Source: Gari tellinella (taxonomy: Eukaryota > Mollusca > Bivalvia > Cardiida > Psammobiidae). From it: 64,000 nt of DNA. The DNA is taken from NCBI GenBank assembly GCA_922989275.2, contig OV277867.1, positions 7,626,001-7,690,000 on the forward strand, read 5' to 3'. Below the pieces are notes generated by a model, which had not been told where the DNA came from, did not search any database, and saw only the letters and a list, made by a program, of their open reading frames with translations. The position numbers and the translations under genes were made by a program. This document shows, piece after piece, positions 1 through 10,618 of this stretch (positions are counted from its first letter, which is position 1; each line of letters begins with the position of its first letter).

Positions 1-48
1 GCCTTAAACATTTTTGTTTCTTTGAAGCGTTACCTGTAATATGATCAT

Positions 49-273
49 TTAACTCTTTGCATGCTGGGTAATTTTTTCATCTGCAACAATTGTCGTCTGC
101 TTCTGTTCTACAATTAGAATTTTTCAAAATTTCTTTAAAATTCAGGGTCAGAATGGCAAACAGTTTGGATCCTGATGAGACGCCGCGTTACGCGGCGTCT
201 CATCTGGATCCAAACTGTTTGCAAAGGTTGTGCCTGTGGCAGCTATATCCACTGCTAGCGTGCACAGAGTTAA
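49..273. mobile_element. A-type foldback element (TTAA ends, piggyBac-like)
   Basis: Type copy for family A. It starts TTAACTCTTTGCATGC and ends GTGCACAGAGTTAA, with a shared TTAA at each end as expected for a piggyBac-type target duplication. The middle is a near-perfect palindrome around ACGCCGCGTTACGCGGCGT flanked by AAACAGTTTGGATCC on both sides (called core 1 here). It has no coding capacity. Short open frames over it are palindrome artefacts. Confidence 0.75.
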
Positions 274-485
274 CTCTTTGCACACTAGTGGCGGAGTCGT
301 GATTAACCTGTGCAAACAGTTTGGATACAGATGAAACACAGCTTAACGTGGCGTTTCATCCAGGACCCAAACTGTTTAATGCTCTGACTGTTTTGAAAAG
401 AAAATTTGATTTTTTTTCTTTTAAAACAGCAGCAGATGACAATTGTTGCAGATGAAAATATATTACCCAGCATGCAAAGAGTTAA
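270..485. mobile_element. A-type foldback element, second copy sharing a TTAA
   Basis: This copy lies in the opposite orientation and shares the TTAA at 270-273 with the copy to its left. It ends AGCATGCAAAGAGTTAA. Its core palindrome is more diverged (GATGAAACACAG against GTGGCGTTTCATC). Two elements using one TTAA suggests that one inserted at the target duplication of the other. Confidence 0.7.
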
Positions 486-840
486 CCAACCCGACCCAGG
501 GCAGCATATCGATGGTCAAGGGCAGAGTTCTCAATATGCAATGTAGACCAAGTTGTCTTTACAGTTGTCTCTACAGCTGACCAACAGATTACCAGGGGAA
601 TCAGGAAACATGGAAAACATGTTGCTCATATACACTAGGGTGCAAACTTCAGATGACAAAGGTGCAAAAACAGCAAAGTTTTCAATAAACAGTACACTCC
701 ACAATGCCTGCAACTCTTGTCAACAATACTGTGCAAATCACAACTGTAGGAACTTATCACACACCAGTGCACTGTCAACAAAACAAATGCAACATGGTTT
801 CTCTTTGTGTGTCCTAGAATATTGAGCCAGCACACCAGGC
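486..840. other. No gene or repeat recognised
   Basis: Unique-looking AT-rich sequence. Open frames on both strands are short and overlap, with no splice-site support. I see nothing to annotate. Confidence 0.5.
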
Positions 841-977
841 TCCGAGGTTATAAAGCTTTTGACTTGAGTCGTTCCCAAGCATTTGATTGGTCAGATTTGA
901 GCCTGGGCTCAAATCTGACCAATCAAATGCTTAGGAACACACTCAGACTCAACTAAAACACTTTATAACCTCAGAGC
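841..977. mobile_element. K-type foldback element
   Basis: Type copy for family K. It is a single long hairpin with ends TCCGAGGTTATAAAGC and TTTATAACCTCAGAG, and its centre is TTTGAGCCTGGGCTCAAA. The arms carry CAAGCATTTGATTGGTC and its complement. It has no coding capacity. Other copies are at 3582, 18408 and 38067, with a diverged one near 5960. Confidence 0.7.
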
Positions 978-1084
978 CAGCAGTAGAATTTCCAAGGTGC
1001 CATAAGACAATGTTAAATCATCTTGTGAAATGTACCTATTACAGTTAAAAGCTATAATCACCAGTACAAATACCACGCTCCTAG

Positions 1085-1219
1085 CTCCTGATACCAGTCT
1101 AGTTTGCTAACCATTTGGCTCCTGATACCAGTCTAGTTTGCTAACCATTTGGCTCCTGATACCAGTCTAGTTTGCTAACCATTTGACTCCTGATACCAGT
1201 CTAGTTTGCTGACCATTTC
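1085..1219. repeat. 34-bp tandem repeat, four copies
   Basis: Four head-to-tail units begin at 1085, 1119, 1153 and 1187 with CTCCTGATACCAGTCTAG. The first three are identical and the last has a few changes, so the expansion is recent or homogenised. Confidence 0.9.
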
Positions 1220-1308
1220 AACATTTTCTTTCCTTTACGTCTCTACCTAGCCTTATGTTGTGACCACTCCATTAGAATAATCTCTTTTGATACTAAAGAT
1301 GTTAGTTT

Positions 1309-1328
1309 GTGTGTGTGTGTGTGTGTGT
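1309..1328. repeat. (GT)n microsatellite
   Basis: A run of about ten GT dinucleotides, followed by a T-rich stretch. Confidence 0.9.
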
Positions 1329-1545
1329 TTTTTAAATATTAAATTACCTTTATTGAGCTCTGACATCCACTCAAAAAAGCAAGTTAAAGCATGTAATGTT
1401 TTAAAACTGGATAAAAGTAAAACAGAAAACAACTGAATGAGCTTTCTGCTTTACTTTCTGTTTGCTTTACATGTCTTAAATACAAAACATTATCCTTCTT
1501 CCAAGTGTTGTTTTACTGCCTCCCCAACACTATGTAGTGACTTTT

Positions 1546-1803
1546 TTAACCCATTACCCCATAAATACGCCTTTTTACGCCTTTAAAATATTCTTCCACT
1601 GAAGGAAATAGTTCAAATTTACTGGTATACAGTCATAAACATGTCTGATAAAAAATAGTTTCTATATTTCAACAAATGTTAGCTTAAAGCAGGCTGAAAG
1701 TAAAGCAGAATGTGCCTTAAGGCACATTCTGCTTTACTTTCAACCTGCTTTATGTGGTCACCTATTTTCAAAACTAGAATCAGGCTATTGGGTAATGGGT
1801 TAA
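1546..1803. mobile_element. B-type foldback element (TTAA ends, piggyBac-like)
   Basis: Type copy for family B, the commonest in the window. Ends are TTAACCCATTACCCCATA and its inverse TATTGGGTAATGGGTTAA, including TTAA on both sides. The interior holds a long palindrome (core 2) reading CTTAAAGCAGGCTGAAAGT, then AAAGCAGAATGTGCC, a TTAA centre, then the inverse. Flanking the core are GTTTCTAG-type and TATACAGTCATGAATATG-type arms. It has no coding capacity. Confidence 0.8.
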
Positions 1804-1894
1804 TAGAAAATGCATGAACAGTCTTCAGACTGTCAGCAGCCTAATGAAGAATGAATCTAGTAATACATAATGCTTGTAAAAATTTTTTAATGTA

Positions 1895-2080
1895 TTAACT
1901 CTTTGCATGCTCAGTATTTATTTTTGCTGCAACATTTGTTGTCTGCTACTTTTCTAAAAATACAATTTTCTTAATTTTTAATAGCAGGGTCAGACACATC
2001 ACGCTGTGTCACATCAGGATCCAAACTGTTTGAAAAGGTTATCATGGATTTTACCGCTAAAATGCTAATTTTAGAGTTAA
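1895..2080. mobile_element. A-type foldback element, diverged
   Basis: TTAACTCTTTGCATGCTC on the left and TTTTAGAGTTAA on the right. The core is shortened to CACATCACGCTGTGTCACATC, so one arm has been deleted. Confidence 0.6.
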
Positions 2081-2399
2081 GTTGCCACTTGTCTAAAGAA
2101 GCAAAGCTTCTCCATCAAACCATGTTCCTCTTTTAACTTCAACCCAATATACTTTGTTTAGTTGAATAATATTAAAATCACAGAACTGAATTTGAAATTA
2201 ATATAATCTAGTCTATAAATTAAACAGAAGTAACAAAAGGCTCTTTTTCTGAAATATTGGAATACATTTACATTCAATAATTAGACCATATATTAGATAA
2301 CTATGTGTATTTTATGACATATTATACATGAACTACAGGCAGTTTTCTACATTTAGCTCAAGTCTAATTTCTACAAAAATGTAAAATAAATGGTGCACT

Positions 2400-2637
2400 T
2401 TAACCCTTTCCCACATAGCATATCTCTAGTATTGAATATAGGTGTCAACTTAAAGCAGATTGAAAGTAAAGCAGAATGCGCTTTAAGCGCATTCTGCTTT
2501 ACTTTCAGCCTGCTTTAAGCTATCATCTGCTAGAATATAGAAAATATTTTGTATTATACATATTTATGAATGTATAAATTGGAACTATTTTCTTGAGAGC
2601 AAGAATAAACTGAATGCGCTAAAAGGCGCTTCTATGG
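2400..2637. mobile_element. B-type element flanked by a 42-bp direct repeat
   Basis: The left end is TTAACCCTTTCCCACATAG and the core is perfect (CGCTTTAAGCG centre). The right end stops at TTCTATGGG without the expected TTAA. The 42 bp at 2362-2403 recur exactly at 2638-2679, so the element sits between long direct repeats instead of a 4-bp duplication. Confidence 0.65.
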
Positions 2638-3081
2638 GTCTAATTTCTACAAAAATGTAAAATAAATGGTGCACTTTAAACATTTATGCATACACCTATA
2701 TTTTCTCCCAAGCAAACGAAAAGCAAAAAGGGATGGCTCTGCATAAGCAACTGTACACTTTTCTAATCTAGTTAACCCAAGAAATTAGAACCAATCAAAA
2801 AAGAACTATGGTTTTGTTTTAAAAGCATGTGATTGCTAAAAGCAAGATGAAAGTAAAGCAAAAAGCTCATGTAGGAACTTTCTGCATTATCTTAATCCTA
2901 CATATAGCTGCAAAATGTGTATAACACAAACATTTGACACAAAGCAAGATTACTTTAATTCTGTTTTGTCTGCACTCTGACACTTTTAGAGTAAAAACAA
3001 ATGTGTGTTTTGATAGGTTGTAATGCAGGGGTTGAATTTACATTTTTGATACCTAAGGACATGAATATCAGATAAATATTA

Positions 3082-3335
3082 CAGGGCTGCCATTTCTCCA
3101 GATTTTTCCTAAATCTTCGGATTTTTTCAAGTACATGGTAGCTTAAAGCAGGCTGAAAGTAAAGCAGAATGCGCCTTAAGGTGCATTCTGCTTTACTTAC
3201 AGCCTGCTTTAAGTAGTCACATGTCAACAAAACTAGAAACAGGCTATGTGGTAAAGGTACGATTCGTAAAATCGCGCTCGAAAAATGCAAAATTGGAAAT
3301 CTTAGGATTTTTCATTTCAACTTATGGAAGCCCTG
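3082..3335. mobile_element. L-type foldback element with 6-bp target duplication
   Basis: Type copy for family L. Ends are CAGGGCTGCCATTTCTCC and TATGGAAGCCCTG, flanked by ATATTA on both sides. The interior carries the same core 2 palindrome as family B, although the outer ends are unrelated. The arms hold AAATCTTCGGATTTTT and ATCTTAGGATTTTT. Confidence 0.75.
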
Positions 3336-3365
3336 ATATTAGGAATAGATAAGTTAGTTGTTACT

Positions 3366-3551
3366 CTGGGCCCAGGATAAGAGTAGGTAAAGTAAACATT
3401 TTCTCTCCAAAATTCTTCTCCGAAACCTTCAGTTGTAACCACTCATTAGAATGGTCTCAAAGAAACGACTCTAATGAGTAGTCACAGCATAGGGTTTAGT
3501 TGAGAAACAGGATATTTTGTGTTTGAAAACGTTACCTTATCTGGAACTCTG
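3366..3551. mobile_element. J-type foldback element, diverged
   Basis: Ends are GGGCCCAGGATAAGAG and CTTATCTGGAACTCTG. The core carries ACTCATTAGAATGGTCTC and its inverse (core 4). This is a worn copy of the family best seen at 12132. Confidence 0.55.
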
Positions 3552-3581
3552 TTACTATAGCGACCTTGTTACAGATATTGG

Positions 3582-3727
3582 CTTCAAGGTTATAAAGCTT
3601 TTGAGTAGAGTCTCAAGTCGTTCTCAAGAAAATTTGATTTGTCAGATTTGAGCCTAGGCTCAAATCTGACCAATAAAATGTTTGAGAACATTCTCAGACT
3701 AAACTCAAATTCTTTATAACCTTGGAC
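3582..3727. mobile_element. K-type foldback element
   Basis: CAAGGTTATAAAGCTTTTGAG on the left, TTTATAACCTTGG on the right, and a central TTTGAGCCTAGGCTCAAA palindrome. Confidence 0.65.
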
Positions 3728-3767
3728 CGTGGTTTAATTATTAGGCTTACATCCTTTCAACAACATG

Positions 3768-3790
3768 ATGGATGGATGGATGGATGGAGT
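3768..3790. repeat. (GATG)n microsatellite
   Basis: Five or so GATG units, followed by an imperfect extension. Confidence 0.8.
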
Positions 3791-4156
3791 ATGTGGATGG
3801 ATGACAGGGAGGTTATATAAACTAGGGATGACCAGATTAGCAACAACTAAAAACACACACACAGAACACTAGCAACAGATTTCTTATTGCCAATGCAGAA
3901 AACAACAAAATAAAGACTGATTGGAACTTTATCATCCTTTCCCTGCATAAACATGCCTAAAAAGGAAGTACTCAGAACAGAATACGCATATGGAAGCCTT
4001 CTGATTCAGTGTCTGCACTGATTGTCATTTTGTAGTATTTTGCTATATACAACTTATGTATACATTGTATTGCAAAATGGCCTAGCCTATATTGGAAACC
4101 GGAATTGTCCATTTGAAGTTTTTAGGGGTGAATGAGGTACTCGACTGTCTGTATGT

Positions 4157-4368
4157 AACACTAAAACCTCTCTATAACGGCCACTAAAACGAGGACTAAT
4201 TGGTTATTTAAATGACAGGTGACAGCTTAAAGCAAGGTGACAGTAAAACAGAAAGCTCCTACAGGAGCTTTCTGTTTTACTGTCACCATGCTTTAAGCAG
4301 TCACCTGTCAAAAACAACTAATAAATTAGCACACTTTAGTGGCCGTTATAGAGAGGTTTTACTGTAAC
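4157..4368. mobile_element. E-type foldback element
   Basis: Type copy for family E. Inverted ends are AAAACCTCTCTATAACGGCC and its inverse, closing in GAGGTTTTACTGTA. The inner palindrome is a relative of core 2 with CAGCTTAAAGCAAGGTGAC and an apex of GCTCCTACAGGAGC. The TACAGTAAAACCTC end is the Tc1/mariner/pogo type, where TA would be the target. Confidence 0.65.
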
Positions 4369-4921
4369 ACTAAAACTCATTAATCACCACCATTTTCTCA
4401 TCTATACCCTCCAAAAAACTATGACCGTCAGAATATGTCAATACTTTTTAATCGACAATTTCTTCAAATGCAATTTTCATGTTTATTGTTCGTTATTCGG
4501 TAATATATTGTTATCATAAAACTGATTCAGGTAGATGCCATGTCTTGACGATATACTGCATGTTCTGTATAACTGATGTATAGCATGATTATTGTATTTG
4601 TTATGCATTGTATTTTTGACGGAAATAAAATTAATTACAAAAAAAAAACCTCATTAAAAGTTAGTGGGGTTGAGATAAATCCAGCAGCATCAATAGATCA
4701 TAAAACTCATATTACTTCTGGAGCATGTTTCTAGTTTTGAAGATAGGAAACTGCTTAAAGCAAGTAGAAAGAAAAGCAGAATTCTCCCTAAAGAACATTC
4801 AGCTTTACCTTTGGCCTGCTTTAAGATCCCTTCCCGTCTGGAAAGGTGCTGGAAATGTCTTTGACATGTCATGTTCAAGACTTCCAAAACTAGAGAATAC
4901 TTTTCTTAGTGTATGAATTAA

Positions 4922-5135
4922 TTAACCCTTAGCCTGCCAATCACAACTATAGCTCCATATGCAAACAGCTTGGATCCGGATGAGACGCCGAGTAACTCGG
5001 CGTCTCATCCGGATCCAAGCTGTTTGACACTCGGACAACATTTTCAGCAATTTTGAGCAACTTTGAAGCACTTTGAAACTTGAAGCAGACGAGAAATATA
5101 GCAGACGACAATTTATTTGGCGGGCTAAGGGTTAA
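4922..5135. mobile_element. G-type foldback element (TTAA ends, core 1)
   Basis: Type copy for family G: TTAACCCTTAGCCTGCCAAT to GGCGGGCTAAGGGTTAA. A perfect palindrome of core 1 is inside (GGATCCGGATGAGACGCCG, apex AGTAACT). Copies at 20256, 44080 and, inverted, 38611 are almost identical, so this family was probably active recently. Confidence 0.8.
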
Positions 5136-5406
5136 AGGTGTAAAAATGCCTATTTATAGAGTAATGGGTTAGCACTGTATTCATCAACAATATCACAGAA
5201 AAATTATCAGAAATTATAAAATGAAAACATTATAAAATTTGCCTCATATGCACCAGTAAATGCGTTATCATTTTTTAGAAATAAAGGCATAACATAACTA
5301 TTTTCAAATACTGTTAAAACTGTAGCCTATTTAACAACCATAATGAAACAAATGTCTAACTTGAGTTACATGTAAGCTGTCTTTAAAAGTAGATCCCTTT
5401 GCAGTC

Positions 5407-5587
5407 TTAACCCATTTTATGCGGGACACATCTAGGCAAACAGTTTTGATCTGAGATCAAAACTGTTTGCAGCTAATTCAACATTCTATCAGAAACTGCT
5501 AAAATCTTTTGCAAATATTTGAGTTATACCCGCTGCAGATGACATTTTAAAATGGCCGCCAAATATTACCCAGCATACAATGGGTTA
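5407..5587. mobile_element. A'-type foldback element
   Basis: TTAACCCATTTTATGCGGGA to CAGCATACAATGGGTTAA. The palindrome is short (TTTTGATCTGAGATCAAAA), then comes an arm with CCGCTGCAGATGACATTTTA. The copy at 16833 is related. Confidence 0.65.
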
Positions 5588-5955
5588 AGAACTGATGGTA
5601 ACATGAAGCAGTTGCTAAGAGAACTCAATGAATTTTTTTTTAAAAAATCAGCCACCTATTCAAAGATATTCATGGATTGTTCTTGAATGGTTTCTTGAAC
5701 TCAAGTATGACTATCACAAAGAGTAAATAAGACATTTAACAAACATAACAGTTAACTATTTAACAAACATAACAATTGGCTATTTAACAAACATAATGTT
5801 GTAAAGTATACAATAACATGAAATGGTACAGGGAGGAACAATTAGCAGTACATTATCAAACATTGGAAATGGTGGGGTCTTTATAGATGCTGCATCACAC
5901 ACAAAAAATATACAATACTGCAAACTGTGTAGACTCAAATCAAACACACACCCTG
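5588..5955. other. No gene recognised; short 21-bp triplicate
   Basis: TATTTAACAAACATAA recurs three times in about 60 bp (near 5735-5800). Nothing else is recognised. Confidence 0.4.
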
Positions 5956-5959
5956 AGTC

Positions 5960-6110
5960 TGTGTTTATTAAGCTTTTTCAGAATAATCTTATATCATTCT
6001 CAAGCTTTTGATTAGTCAGATTTGAGCAGAATGCTTAAATCTCACCAATCAAAAGCTTGAGAACAATCTCAGAGACTCAACTCAAATGCTTTATAAGCAT
6101 GGGGCTTGGA
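5960..6110. mobile_element. K-type element, diverged
   Basis: It keeps CAAGCTTTTGATTAGTCAG with the inverse CTCACCAATCAAAAGCTTG, but the apex and outer ends have drifted. Confidence 0.45.
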
Positions 6111-6394
6111 ATTAAATCAGGGTTATCACTAATAGTCATTATTCAGCAGTTTCAGTTTATTGTCTAAAAATGCTACAAACAGTGCAGACCCTGATTTCAG
6201 AGAGGAAAATGATTTTCTGATACCTAATATACAGACACAGTTTGCAACCAGATCAACCAGTCTCTAATAGTTTGATATTCATTTAACCCTGATGCCTACT
6301 CATACATAAAACCCTGGCTGCATCTACCACCTACACCGTAACATAGGCTAATAAAATAAGGAAAGTTTTCCCTATGAAAGATTGCAGAATCGTT

Positions 6395-6480
6395 TCAGAC
6401 AGATCATATACTGAAACAGTGTAAACCCAGATCAGACAGCTCCTTCAGGAGCTGTCTGATCTGGGTCTACACAGTTTTCA
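6395..6480. repeat. Hairpin with core 3 palindrome
   Basis: CCCAGATCAGACAGCTCC, then TTCAGGAGCTGTCTGATCTGGG. This core 3 is seen in the D family. I could not define outer ends here. Confidence 0.55.
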
Positions 6481-6753
6481 AAAAGTATAACATATGTTAT
6501 CAGCAAGTAAACATTTTCCAATAAGCGTCATGCTCAACATAGTATACAATTCCCTTATAGTTTATTTGATCAGATGGGAAATATTTGGCACTGTTGAATC
6601 TAACCTGAATACAATACTGCTGGTCTGAATCTACACTGTTGTAGTGTTCTATAACATTGGTCATATACAATGTGGGTAAGGCTAAGGGGTGGTAGAATAT
6701 AAGCTACTTGCACATACAATAATTGCACAGGTGACCTTTGTTAAAATTTTATT

Positions 6754-6961
6754 TTAACCCTTTACTCCATAAATATGCCTTTTTACACCTTTAATTTATT
6801 CTTCCATTGAAGAAAAAAGTTTCCCTTAATACAGTAATGAATATGCACCATCAGAAATGTTTTTATTCAAGCAGATGGTAATTCAAAGCAGGTTAAAAGT
6901 AAAGCAGAATGCACACTATCTTCACAAAACTAGAAAAAGGCTTAATGTGATAAAGGGTTAC
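6754..6961. mobile_element. B-type element lacking one core arm
   Basis: TTAACCCTTTACTCCATAAA to GATAAAGGGTTA. Only the left arm of core 2 remains; the right arm is deleted. Confidence 0.6.
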
Positions 6962-7068
6962 ATTGGGCATTGATTTGTCAGCTTTTTGTACCTTGCATAA
7001 CTTAACTGTTTGCAAAGACATCATGGTTTTGCCACTAGCGTGCAAAGAGTTGCTATAAAAACAAAACA

Positions 7069-7199
7069 TTACAGCGGCAGAACTGTGTCAAAGGGTGAAC
7101 TCTTCTTCTGGGCTGGGCTCGTTAATTTGTAGAAGTTCTTGAAATCGTGACCCAAGCTATCAGCTGCGGGAGAGCCAGGGGTGGTAACAGTTTGTGCAT
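7069..7199 (-). CDS. Probable last coding exon, possibly an alternative 3' exon of gene Y
   Basis: On the minus strand a pyrimidine-rich tract and TTTGAATTTTTAG end at 7200, followed by an open frame of 42 codons and a stop at 7069-7071. The peptide begins (D)AQTVTTPGSPAADSLG and ends SSPFDTVLPL. The upstream Met-started frame covering the acceptor looks like a signal peptide by chance; I think that part is intron. The exon starts with two bases of a split codon. This is the phase in which the 21467-21282 exon ends (G + AT gives Asp), so it could be an alternative last exon of gene Y, about 14 kb further on. It could equally be the end of another gene. No function is recognised. The block is not repeated elsewhere in the window. 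Confidence 0.45.
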
Positions 7200-7275
7200 C
7201 TAAAAATTCAAAGGTGCAGAGAAACAAAACAACATAAAAGGAGACAACAGGGGCCCACAATGCAGAAAGTACCTG

Positions 7276-7496
7276 GGGCCCGTTTCATAAAACATAAGTC
7301 AGATTATAAAAGTCTCAATTATCATTTATTTCTCCATCTAATCCTGTCTTGTGACATCTCTTTGGAATCGTCTTGAAAAGACGATTCCAAAGAGATGTAT
7401 GAAGACAGGATAAGATTGAGAAATAAGAAACTAAAAATATTTCTCAGTTTTGACTTACGACAGTTTTTGTCGTACGACGTTTCATAAGACGGGCCC
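7276..7496. mobile_element. M-type foldback element
   Basis: Type copy for family M. Inverted ends are GGGCCCGTTTCATAAAAC and TTTCATAAGACGGGCCC. The centre is a palindrome, TTTGGAATCGTCTTGAAAAG and its inverse, related to the core 4 of family J (AATCGTCT). The second copy is at 21699. Confidence 0.7.
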
Positions 7497-7651
7497 ATGG
7501 TAGATATAGATACATAGGGGGGTGGTCCCATAAGACAAACCTGTGTCACATGATCGTTCAACTCTCAGAATGCTACCGGTATGTAAATTTTGTCAATTGA
7601 TAGTTCAATGAGAATGACTAAAAGTTTCATGCCTGTGGGCTGCTTAATACC

Positions 7652-7830
7652 AGGGCATCAGATAAAGTAAGTATTTCAAAAATATCTATGTCTGTACCAA
7701 ATCCCAGGTGTGACTTCACATTAAAATTGTCTTTTTTGAGACAATTAAATTTTTTAGTCAAACCATAGGGTTTGGTACAGACGTTTAAGGAGGAAACTTG
7801 AGTTTTTACTCCCTCTTATCTAGAGCCCTG
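7652..7830. mobile_element. J-type element without its central hairpin
   Basis: CAGGGCATCAGATAAAGTAAG to CTTATCTAGAGCCCTG, with TTAATAC on both sides as target duplication. The central core 4 arms are reduced. Confidence 0.6.
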
Positions 7831-7980
7831 TTAATACTGAACAAAAGTAACAGAAAGCTTGAACAGGACTTTCTGCATTAAATGTGTTCTGCATTAAGCT
7901 GCTTCCTGTCTGAAAAGACTCCATACATTTTCTTCTCTATTGACCGTGGTACACAGGCTTGGCTGTATGTCTGTACTGGC

Positions 7981-8208
7981 TTAACCCACTACCCTATAAA
8001 TGCACCTTTTTACGCTTTTTATTTATTCTTCCACTGAAGAATAGTTCTACCTTATACAGTAATAAATTAGTATTACAAGAAATATTTTACTATATCCTAG
8101 CAGATGTTGACTTAAAGCAGAATGAAAGTAATTCTGCTTTACTTTAAGCCTGCTTTAAGTGGTTGTCTGTCTTCAAAACTAGAAATAAGCTATGGGATAA
8201 TGGGTTAA
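7981..8208. mobile_element. B-type element
   Basis: TTAACCCACTACCCTATAAA to GGGATAATGGGTTAA. The core apex has collapsed to GAAAGTAATTCTGC. Confidence 0.7.
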
Positions 8209-8462
8209 CCCATTACCCCATAGCCTGTTTCTAGTATTGAAGATCAGTGACAGCTTAAAGCAGGTTGAAAGTAAAGCAGAATGCGCCTTAAAGTGCATTC
8301 TGTTTTCATTTCAGCCTGCTTTAAGCTACCATCTGCTAGAATATAGAAAATATTTCTTATAAAACATAAATTATTCATGACTGTATGAACTGTAACTATA
8401 TTTTTCTGTGGAAGAATAAGTTAAATGTGCTAAAAGGCGCTTCTATGGGGGAAAGGGTTAAA
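8205..8462. mobile_element. B-type element sharing TTAA with its neighbour
   Basis: It uses the TTAA at 8205-8208 that closes the previous copy and is in inverse orientation. The right end reads CTATGGGGGAAAGGGTTAA. Confidence 0.7.
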
Positions 8463-8663
8463 CATTTCTGATCAGTTGACAAACTAGTAAGAACATAATC
8501 ATATAAACAAATATAACCAAATGTTAAAAAACAAACTTAGTGACCAATGTATCATACAAAATCAAACAGTAAAACACCAGTCATATCTGAAATAAGAATG
8601 GGTATTAGGTAACACATGCGCGGACCCAGACACACCCCAACCCCACCCTCAGAAATTTTAACA

Positions 8664-8939
8664 TTTTGATTTGTTTTGATTTTACGTCGCTTTCAACAGT
8701 ATTTCAGTCATATCGAGACGTCCAGCTTATCACAGGTGGAGGAAGACCCCAGAAGCCCTTTATGCGCTGTTTCAGACATAAATCGGCAACTTGGTAGAAC
8801 CACCGACCTTCCGCAAGCCAGCTGGAAGGCTTCCCCACATGAAAAATCCGAACGACCCTACTGGGATTCGAACTCACAGCGGTGAGGAGCTTAGTGATGT
8901 AAGTTACAGTGACTATACCACTAGGCCACGGAGGCCCCG
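8664..8939 (-). mobile_element. V-SINE-like retroelement (RUDI-like)
   Basis: Reading the minus strand, the head has an A box (TGGCCTAGTGG) and B box (GTTCGAATCCC) like a tRNA-derived pol III promoter. The body follows with GGAAGCCTTCCAGCTGGC and GTCTTCCTCCACC, and the tail is CGTAAAATCAAAACAAATC. A 12-bp target duplication, GAAATTTTAACA, lies at 8652-8663 and 8940-8951. The body resembles, from memory, the RUDI/V-SINE group of molluscs. Confidence 0.8.
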
Positions 8940-9039
8940 GAAATTTTAACAGAATGCAGATCTAACTGGCAACACTGGACCTTTAGGATTTACCTTTTCC
9001 TCTATCACCAAAATTGCACTCATAGTCAACTGTGTTTAA

Positions 9040-9375
9040 GGCAAGTTACTGTTTACAGCAAAATGAAAGTAAAGCAGATACAGTGGAGAATCTGTTATTC
9101 TTTCCCGATAAACGCGTTTACGCTAAAACTTGTTTTTCTTTTACAAACAGTTTGGAGCCAGATCAGACGCCGGGTAACCCGGCGTCTGATCAGGCTCCAA
9201 ACTGTTTGCCACCAAGATAAACATGAATTATCAGAATTGTCCAAAAGTTGTATTTTTCTACGTTTTAGTGCTTTGTGTTTGCGTACGTTTGCGTTTAAAC
9301 GGGAAAGAATAACAGATTCTCCACTGTAGCTTCTATATTACTTTCAGCTTGCTGTAAGCTGTCACCTGTATTCAA
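9040..9375. mobile_element. B/E-type core interrupted by a C element
   Basis: Left arm ACTGTTTACAGCAAAATG then AAAGTAAAGCAGA; right arm TTACTTTCAGCTTGCTGTAAG after the insertion. The C element at 9081-9326 splits the palindrome. Confidence 0.5.
9081..9326. mobile_element. C-type foldback element (TA target), best copy
   Basis: Perfect inverted ends CAGTGGAGAATCTGTTATTC, continuing TTTCCCG, and the inverse, flanked by TA on both sides (9079-9080 and 9327-9328). The interior carries core 1 (CAAACAGTTTGGAGCCAGATC, apex GGGTAACCC). This family matters because another copy forms the intron at 48027-48740. TA target and CAGT ends fit the Tc1/mariner/pogo group. Confidence 0.8.
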
Positions 9376-9398
9376 CACCATCAACAAATGACGATTTG

Positions 9399-9654
9399 CA
9401 GGGCTGCCATAAGTTGGTAATAAAAATCCTAAGATTTAAAAATTTTAAATTCTGAGACGCAATTTTACTAGTCGACCCTTTACCCCATAGTCTGTTTCTA
9501 GTTTTTAATACACATGACTGCTTAAAACAGGTTGAACGTAATGCAGAATGCGCCTCAAGGCGCATTCTGCTTGACTTTCAGCCTGTTTTAAGCTACCATC
9601 TGCTAGGATAAAAATCCGAAGACTTCGGAAAAATCCGGAGAAATGGCAGCCCTG
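9399..9654. mobile_element. L-type foldback element
   Basis: CAGGGCTGCCATAAGTTGG to GAAATGGCAGCCCTG, flanked by ATTTG. Core 2 is inside with apex GCCTCAAGGC. Confidence 0.7.
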
Positions 9655-10202
9655 TATTTGTGGCATATATGGTGATGGTTATGTCAAGGCGGTCTAAGGC
9701 ACTTCTGTAGAGGAGAGGGTTATTGGCTGGATTACACCCAACTTGAGAAAAAACAACTGGATCCGCACATGACATGTCACGTCAGGGTTTGGTCTGGTTA
9801 ATTTAGAGAGCTGGATCTGCACCAAGAGAATTAAGGGACACATGACATATCCTTTGAACATCATCTCCAATACACAACATGTTGTGCTTCCCATCAGAGT
9901 AAGTATCCCTTAGAAGGGAGCAATCCAGCAATCCCTTTGTGTGTATGGAATTTTACATTACATGATTTAGATTATGTTTGAGGTAGTTTATATGGGTCGG
10001 AACACATAGATACATGTCAACAAAACATAGAGTGGCTTCCATATCAGATGGTGAAAAGCGTTAAAACTTTTTATCAAAACCAGTGTGTAAATATCTGTAC
10101 TAGGTATACTCTTTGTTAAAATTTCCTCTTTGGAATATTTTTATTATCATTGTTAATATCTTGTCTCATATATCTCATACACATTGTCAAATATCCATGA
10201 GT
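9655..10202. other. Unassigned stretch with one exon-like segment
   Basis: A plus-strand frame from about 9775 runs open to CCCATCAGA and a good donor GTAAGTATC at 9900. The upstream acceptor is unclear, and the minus strand is also open in parts. I cannot decide whether this is an exon or an old repeat. The rest is AT-rich with no visible feature. Confidence 0.25.
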
Positions 10203-10402
10203 CAGGGCTGCCATAAGTTGATCATAAAAATCCTAAGATTTCAAATTTTCAATTTTTCAGACCCAATTTTACTAATGCCTGCTTAAAACAGGTTGAAAGT
10301 AAAGCAGAATGTGCCTTAAGGCGCATTCTGTTTGACTTTCAGCCTGTTTTAAGCTACAATCTGCTAGGATAAAAATCCGAATACTTAGGAAAAATCTGGA
10401 GT
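10203..10402. mobile_element. L-type element, right end missing
   Basis: It starts CAGGGCTGCCATAAGTTG and holds core 2. It fades after GGAAAAATCTGGAG without the GGCAGCCCTG end. Confidence 0.6.
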
Positions 10403-10618
10403 GAGTATGTTTTTCTTTAATTCCCTGGGTCAGGAGTTGGAACATGTTCCATCATTTCTGCTCTAATATTACCTAAGAGCCATATATATTATATCTGGAT
10501 GTTTGTTTTTTATCTGTCGAATCATGTACTGTAGTGGATCTATTTCTGCTAACTACATACATGTAAACACCATCAGGGGTGATGCAAAGTCTCATACCTT
10601 TTATCAGTATTACAATGT

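Noticed and set aside
90..302. Open frames with the RRRVTRRLIR-type peptide (here and at 9063, 20256, 44080, 48494)
   Set aside because: The recurring peptide is a translation of the core 1 palindrome in A, C and G elements, not a protein family.
7201..7260. Signal peptide for a secreted 63-aa protein (MWAPVVSFYVVLFLC)
   Set aside because: This hydrophobic run overlaps the pyrimidine tract and acceptor of the exon at 7199. T-rich intron sequence read as codons looks hydrophobic.
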